33,598 bases of DNA from an uncultured Gemmiger sp. (lineage in GTDB: Bacteria; Bacillota; Clostridia; Oscillospirales; Ruminococcaceae): assembly GCA_947631565.1 (NCBI GenBank), contig CANRLV010000021.1, positions 1 through 33,598 of the forward strand. Reading direction: 5' to 3'. Below are positions 30,113 to 33,598 of the stretch, one piece after another (the first letter of the stretch is position 1; each line of letters starts with the position of its first letter). The position numbers and the translations under genes are program-made. Under the pieces are notes generated by a model. It saw nothing but the letters and a program-made list of their open reading frames with translations, was not told the DNA's origin and did not search any database.

Positions 30113-30505
30113 ATGCGGGAAAGGCTGCGGCGGTTCATGGCCGGGCGGTACGGCTCGGACGCTTTCGGGCATTTTCTGGCCTGGGCGGCGCTGGTGCTGT
30201 TCGTGCTGGGTATGCTGTCCCGGCGCGGGTTTTACTGGCTGGGGCTGGCGGTGCTGGCCTACAGCTACTACCGTATGCTCAGCCGTGATATCGCCCGCCG
30301 CCGGGCCGAGAACGACTGGTACTGGCAAAAGCGCAATGCCGTTCTGCGCCGCGCGCAGCAGCTGCGCCGGCGCTTTGCCCTGCGCCGCAGCTACCGCTAT
30401 TTCCGCTGCCCGCAGTGCCGGCAGGCGCTGCGCATCCCCCGCGGGCGCGGCAAGGTCAGCATCGACTGCCCCAAGTGCGGCAATCATTTTGTGCGAAAAA
30501 GCTGA
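30113..30505 (+). CDS. Small membrane protein with C-terminal zinc ribbon
   Basis: A 130-residue protein: basic N-terminus, two hydrophobic helices (about 20-55, FLAWAALVLFVLGML and FYWLGLAVLAYSYY), a highly Arg-rich middle (about 60-100) and a zinc ribbon (FRCPQCRQALRIPRG, then DCPKCGNHFVRK). The CPxC-type pairs and the ending resemble zinc-ribbon tails seen in Firmicutes membrane proteins. ATG at 30113 is chosen for the AAAGAGG about nine bases upstream. It is 12 bases from the DUF5685 gene, so the two are probably co-transcribed. Role unknown. Confidence 0.75.
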   Translation: MRERLRRFMAGRYGSDAFGHFLAWAALVLFVLGMLSRRGFYWLGLAVLAYSYYRMLSRDIARRRAENDWYWQKRNAVLRRAQQLRRRFALRRSYRYFRCPQCRQALRIPRGRGKVSIDCPKCGNHFVRKS

Positions 30506-30517
30506 GGGCACGGCGCA

Positions 30518-31402
30518 ATGTTTGGCTATGTAGGCATCTATCCCAAGGACCTGTCCCCCGCTGCGCGGGACTGTTACCAGGGCTACTACTGCGGGCTGTG
30601 CCGCACGCTGCGCGCCCGTTGCGGCCTGACCGGGCAGCTTGCCTTAAGCTTTGACATGACCTTTGCGGCAGTGCTGCTCTCGGCGCTGTATGAGCCCGCG
30701 ACCGTACACAGCCGCGGGCGCTGCGCCGCCCACCCGCTGCGCACGCGGCCGCGCGCCGTCAACGAATTTGTGGAGTACGCGGCCGACATGACGGCGGTGC
30801 TCGCGTATTATAATCTGCAGGACGACTGGCAGGACGAGCATGACCGCGCCAGCCGTTTGCTGGCCGGGCGGCTCGAACGATTTCTGCCCGCGATACGCCG
30901 GCGATGGCCGGCGCCCTGCGCGGCCATCGAGAAGGAGCTGGCCGCCCTGAACGCGCTGGAGGCGGCCGGCAGCACCGATCTGGACGGGCTGTGCGGCTGC
31001 TTTGGGCGGCTGCTGGGCGCGGTCTTTTGTCCCCGGGGCGACGATCTGTGGGCGCCGGTGCTCATGCGCCTGGGCCGGGGGCTGGGCGGCTTCATCTACC
31101 TGATGGACGCCTATGACGATCTCGAAAAGGACCGCCGGCACGGCAGCTTCAACGCGCTGGCGCCGCTGGCGGCGACGCTCTCCCCCGCCGACTTTGAGCA
31201 GCGCTGTCACGCCCTGCTGACCGAGGAGATGGCCCTTTGTGCCGAGGCCTTCGGCCTGCTGCCCATCGTCAAGGACACACCGGAGGGCGAATTGCTGTAT
31301 AACGTGCTGTATGCCGGCGTATGGGGCCGGTACACGCTGCGCCGCGCGGCGCGCGAACGCAAAAGCCGCCGCGAAACTGCCGAAAGGAGCGTGCCTGAAT
31401 GA
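30518..31402 (+). CDS. DUF5685 family protein
   Basis: A 294-residue protein starting MFGYVGIYPKDLSPAARDCY and YYCGLCRTLR, the N-terminal signature of DUF5685, a family of unknown function in Clostridia. It is mostly helical, with conserved Asp-rich helices (YNLQDDWQDEHD; YLMDAYDDLEKD) reminiscent of metal- or diphosphate-binding helices of prenyl-synthase folds, and cysteines clustered in the first 80 residues. That resemblance is only suggestive. The stop overlaps the start of the J-domain gene (ATGA), pointing to a shared function or assembly. Confidence 0.85.
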   Translation: MFGYVGIYPKDLSPAARDCYQGYYCGLCRTLRARCGLTGQLALSFDMTFAAVLLSALYEPATVHSRGRCAAHPLRTRPRAVNEFVEYAADMTAVLAYYNLQDDWQDEHDRASRLLAGRLERFLPAIRRRWPAPCAAIEKELAALNALEAAGSTDLDGLCGCFGRLLGAVFCPRGDDLWAPVLMRLGRGLGGFIYLMDAYDDLEKDRRHGSFNALAPLAATLSPADFEQRCHALLTEEMALCAEAFGLLPIVKDTPEGELLYNVLYAGVWGRYTLRRAARERKSRRETAERSVPE

Positions 31403-32121
31403 GCGACCCCTATGCCGTGCTGGGCATCGCCCCCGGTGCCGACGAGGAGACCATCAAAAAGGCCTACCGACAGAAATGCAAGCAGTACCACCCCGACCTG
31501 CACCCCGACGACCCTGCCTGTGAGGAGAAGTTCAAGGAGGTGCAGGCCGCCTACAGCGCCGTCATGCACCCCGGCTCCGCCCATGCCGGCAGCGGGGGCG
31601 GCAGCTACGCCGGCGGCGGATATGCGGGCGGCGGCGCTTATCAAAACCCCTTCGGCGGGTACTGGGGCGGCTTTGGCCCGTTCGGCTTCGGCTTTGGGCC
31701 GGGCTTTGGCGGCGCGCAGCGCAGTGCCGGCGATACCTCGCCGGAGCTGCAGGCGGCCGGCAACTATATCCGCTCCGGCTACTACCGCGAGGCACTCAAC
31801 GTGCTGGACAATATGCCGCAGTCGGCGCGCACGGCCCGCTGGCACTACTATGCGGCGCTGGCCTGCAACGGCCTTGGCAACAACCTGCGCGCGCTGGACG
31901 AGGCCCGCGCCGCCGCCGAGATGGAGCCCGGCAACTACCAGTACCAGAATCTGCTGGACCGCCTGCGCAATCCCGGCCAGGCCTACACCGCCTACCGCCA
32001 GGGCCGGCCCCAGCCCGGCGCGCCGGGCAGCAGCTGTATGTCGGTGTGGCTGTATATGATGCTGTGCAACCTCCTCAGCCTGTGCTGCTGCGGCGGCCGC
32101 GGCGGATTCTTCTGCTGCTGA
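31399..32121 (+). CDS. J-domain protein with a Gly/Tyr-rich middle and TPR-like region
   Basis: A 240-residue DnaJ-like co-chaperone. The J domain (1-55) has the catalytic HPD (31-33) in YHPDLHPDDP and stimulates Hsp70 (DnaK). A Gly/Tyr/Phe-rich low-complexity stretch (about 60-105) follows, then two helix pairs resembling a TPR (AGNYIRSGYYREALNVLDNM; WHYYAALACNGLGN), and a C-terminal hydrophobic, Cys-rich tail (YMMLCNLLSLCCCGG). It lacks the zinc-finger and substrate domains of full DnaJ, so it is a specialised partner, probably membrane-associated through the tail. It is translationally coupled to DUF5685. Confidence 0.88.
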   Translation: MSDPYAVLGIAPGADEETIKKAYRQKCKQYHPDLHPDDPACEEKFKEVQAAYSAVMHPGSAHAGSGGGSYAGGGYAGGGAYQNPFGGYWGGFGPFGFGFGPGFGGAQRSAGDTSPELQAAGNYIRSGYYREALNVLDNMPQSARTARWHYYAALACNGLGNNLRALDEARAAAEMEPGNYQYQNLLDRLRNPGQAYTAYRQGRPQPGAPGSSCMSVWLYMMLCNLLSLCCCGGRGGFFCC

Positions 32122-32138
32122 AACGCATATAACAAACG

Positions 32139-32164
32139 ACCGGAGCCCCCGCGGGGGCTCCGGT
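32139..32164. terminator. Bidirectional terminator between convergent genes
   Basis: A near-continuous palindrome ACCGGAGCCCCC/GCGGGGGCTCCGGT with a very small loop, between the J-domain gene and the opposing lipoprotein gene. T-tracts are short on both sides. Confidence 0.7.
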
Positions 32165-32181
32165 TTACGTTTAACAGTTCC

Positions 32182-33330
32182 TCAGACCGTGCGCTTGATG
32201 TTGGCGGCCTTGTAGGTGTTGACGGCGCTCTGGTCCAGCGCGTGCGGCAGGGCCGCGCCGTCCGCGTACAGGCGCGCGTCCAGCGCATCGCCGCACATCG
32301 CCTGCAGCACGTTGTACTGTTCGCTCAGCGCAGCAGCGTCGGTGATGGCCAGCGGGTCGGTGCAGCGCGCCGCCAGCAGCATACTGGTCATGTCCACCGT
32401 GGTCCAGACGTCGGTGCCGGCGGCGGTAAAGGCATCGCGCAGGGCGTTGCTTTCGTCGCTCAGGGTGTAGGAGTCGATCTCGTCGGGCAGGAGCAGGCTG
32501 CTGACCGTGTAGAGGGCGGCCGTGCTCGCGTCCTCGCTGCTGCCCAGGATCTCCATCGCCTGCGGCACATACTCGGCGGCGGCCGTCTGCATGGCGGCAT
32601 CGACCAGCTCGGGGACGGTGCCGGCGGGGGCCGACTCGGACAGCGCGGCGGCACACTCCTCGACGACGGCGCTGATCTCATCGGTCTGCTCGTCGTCGGC
32701 GAAAGCGTAGGTGCTGTAGTCGATGAGTGGGAACTGGACGCCCTGCACATACAGGCACTCGTCGCGGATAAAGCTTTCCAGCTCGGCGGTGTCGACGGGC
32801 TCGGTGCCGTCGGGGCCGTAGTAGAGGTCCAGCAGCGCCTGCGCCTTGTAGTTGTTGGTCACATAGGCCTTGAGCGTCTCCTTGCCGATGCCGTTGGCCG
32901 CGTACAGCTCGCCGTTCGACTCCCACAGAGAATCGGTGTTCTCCTGCACGGCGGCAAGCTCGGTCTCGCTCAGGGTCCCGCCCAGCGCGGCAAAAGCGGT
33001 CTCGACGGCGGCATAGTAGTCAAGGTCCCGCGCCACCAGCCTGGCCAGGTATTCCTCGCCGGTGCCGCTGAATTCCTCATCGCCGATGGTGCCGGAGGCC
33101 GGCGCCTTGAGCACGGCCTTGACGTCGTTGGCGGTCTCGCCGGTGGCCAGCGTGGCAGCGCCGGCCGCCGTGCTGTAGTTGTTGTACTGGGCCAGCAGAT
33201 ACAGCCCGGCGCCGATCTCGACGTCGCCGATGGTGCCGACGCTCTGCGGCGTGGACACATTGCAGCCGGTCAGGCACAGCGCCGCCGCCAGGGCCAGCGC
33301 CAGCCACAGGCTGAGCAGTTTCGTTTTCAT
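32182..33330 (-). CDS. Lipoprotein, PrsA/SurA-like foldase without a visible PPIase domain
   Basis: A 382-residue lipoprotein: signal peptide with KTK, hydrophobic core and lipobox LCLTGC (C23). The mature part begins GTIGDVEIGAGLYLLAQYN, typical of SurA/PrsA N-domains, and is helical, acidic and Ala-rich throughout. A parvulin-type PPIase motif was not recognised, so it may be a pure chaperone or foldase-like remnant. ATG at 33330 is chosen: GGGGAGA precedes it and it gives a proper signal peptide. It has its own promoter at 33384-33412. Confidence 0.75.
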   Translation of the reverse strand: MKTKLLSLWLALALAAALCLTGCNVSTPQSVGTIGDVEIGAGLYLLAQYNNYSTAAGAATLATGETANDVKAVLKAPASGTIGDEEFSGTGEEYLARLVARDLDYYAAVETAFAALGGTLSETELAAVQENTDSLWESNGELYAANGIGKETLKAYVTNNYKAQALLDLYYGPDGTEPVDTAELESFIRDECLYVQGVQFPLIDYSTYAFADDEQTDEISAVVEECAAALSESAPAGTVPELVDAAMQTAAAEYVPQAMEILGSSEDASTAALYTVSSLLLPDEIDSYTLSDESNALRDAFTAAGTDVWTTVDMTSMLLAARCTDPLAITDAAALSEQYNVLQAMCGDALDARLYADGAALPHALDQSAVNTYKAANIKRTV

Positions 33331-33383
33331 GCGGATTCTCCCCTTGTCATCTTCCTGCGGCCGCAAGGGCCGTACAGTTTGCT

Positions 33384-33412
33384 ATTATAGCGTGTTTGCG
33401 CCCCGTTTGCAA
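33384..33412 (-). promoter_or_regulatory. Promoter of the lipoprotein gene
   Basis: -35 TTGCAA (33407-33412), 17-bp spacer, consensus -10 TATAAT (33384-33389), about 50 bp before the ATG. Confidence 0.8.
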
Positions 33413-33460
33413 GCGCAGGGGGCGCGTTTCACGCTTTTTTCATCTCTTCTGCCGCGTCCC

Positions 33461-33598
33461 TTACAGGCTGCGGAAGCCCTTGCCGATGATCTCGGACGAG
33501 TTGACGATGGTGATGAAGGCGTCCTGCGTGTGCAGGTGCAGGTAGTTGCGCAGCTGCGCCGCCTGGTGGCGGGTGAGCACCGTCATCAGCAGCCAGCG
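33461..33598 (-). CDS. C-terminal end of a YitT-like membrane protein (cut by window edge)
   Basis: A frame entering from the right edge encodes 45 residues ending DAFITIVNSSEIIGKGFRSL before TAA (33461-33463). This is the typical C-terminus of the DUF2179 domain that closes YitT-family membrane proteins (TRHQAAQLRNYLH followed by the aspartate-alanine-phenylalanine turn). The membrane part lies outside the window. Function of the family is unknown. Confidence 0.75.
   Translation of the reverse strand, partial: RWLLMTVLTRHQAAQLRNYLHLHTQDAFITIVNSSEIIGKGFRSL

Noticed and set aside
1-33598. CRISPR array, insertion sequence or rRNA genes
   Set aside because: No regularly spaced identical repeats, no transposase with terminal repeats, and no rRNA sequence were recognised anywhere in the window.

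Overview
The window comes from a spore-forming, high-G+C member of the Firmicutes, most likely an Oscillospiraceae-type gut anaerobe. The evidence is a spoIIA operon (spoIIAA, spoIIAB, sigF), a T-box leader on valS, an oxygen-sensitive 2-hydroxyacyl-CoA dehydratase-type gene set, an ECF-type S component, a DUF5685 gene beside a short J-domain gene, and sigma-A promoters with exactly 17-bp spacers. The species cannot be named from sequence reading alone.

Region 1 (1-5.5 kb) is accessory, A+T-richer DNA. It opens with the 3' part of a tRNA-Pro(CGG) gene (438-482), the classic footprint of an integrated element, with phased repeats on its left and a terminator on its right. A decaying surface-polysaccharide operon follows on the minus strand: an intact NAD-dependent epimerase, a broken nucleotidyltransferase joined to the tail of a second epimerase, a GT4 glycosyltransferase and a remnant. 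Its promoter lies between two 13-bp inverted repeats beside a complete tyrosine recombinase, which looks like an invertible promoter (phase-variation switch). A small HTH/zinc-ribbon gene whose start codon sits in a 14-bp inverted repeat, and an acyltransferase stub, close the region.

Region 2 (5.5-18 kb, nearly all minus strand) carries a MATE exporter, a NimA-like flavoprotein, and a tightly coupled six-gene operon: GcvH-like lipoyl carrier, dihydrolipoyl dehydrogenase, lipoate ligase, two HgdA/HgdB-like subunits and their ATP-driven activator. This operon is my best candidate for an undescribed system: a lipoyl-protein-linked, ATP-driven low-potential reductase. After it come a cobalamin-riboswitch operon (B12-binding lipoprotein, Cys-rich small protein, adenosyltransferase-like protein), a ZIP metal transporter with a 16-bp palindrome inside its promoter, a DUF4230 gene broken by a frameshift and an in-frame amber codon, and an ECF S component.

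Region 3 (18-27.6 kb, minus strand) holds a membrane-anchored fumarate-reductase-like flavoprotein with two FMN-binding domains and a TTG start, the spoIIA operon, and a T-box-controlled valS-vanZ-folC operon. Region 4 (27.7-33.6 kb) has plus-strand genes for an LtaS-like sulfatase-fold enzyme, a zinc-ribbon membrane protein, a DUF5685 protein and a J-domain protein. It ends with a minus-strand lipoprotein and the C-terminus of a YitT-like protein cut by the window edge.
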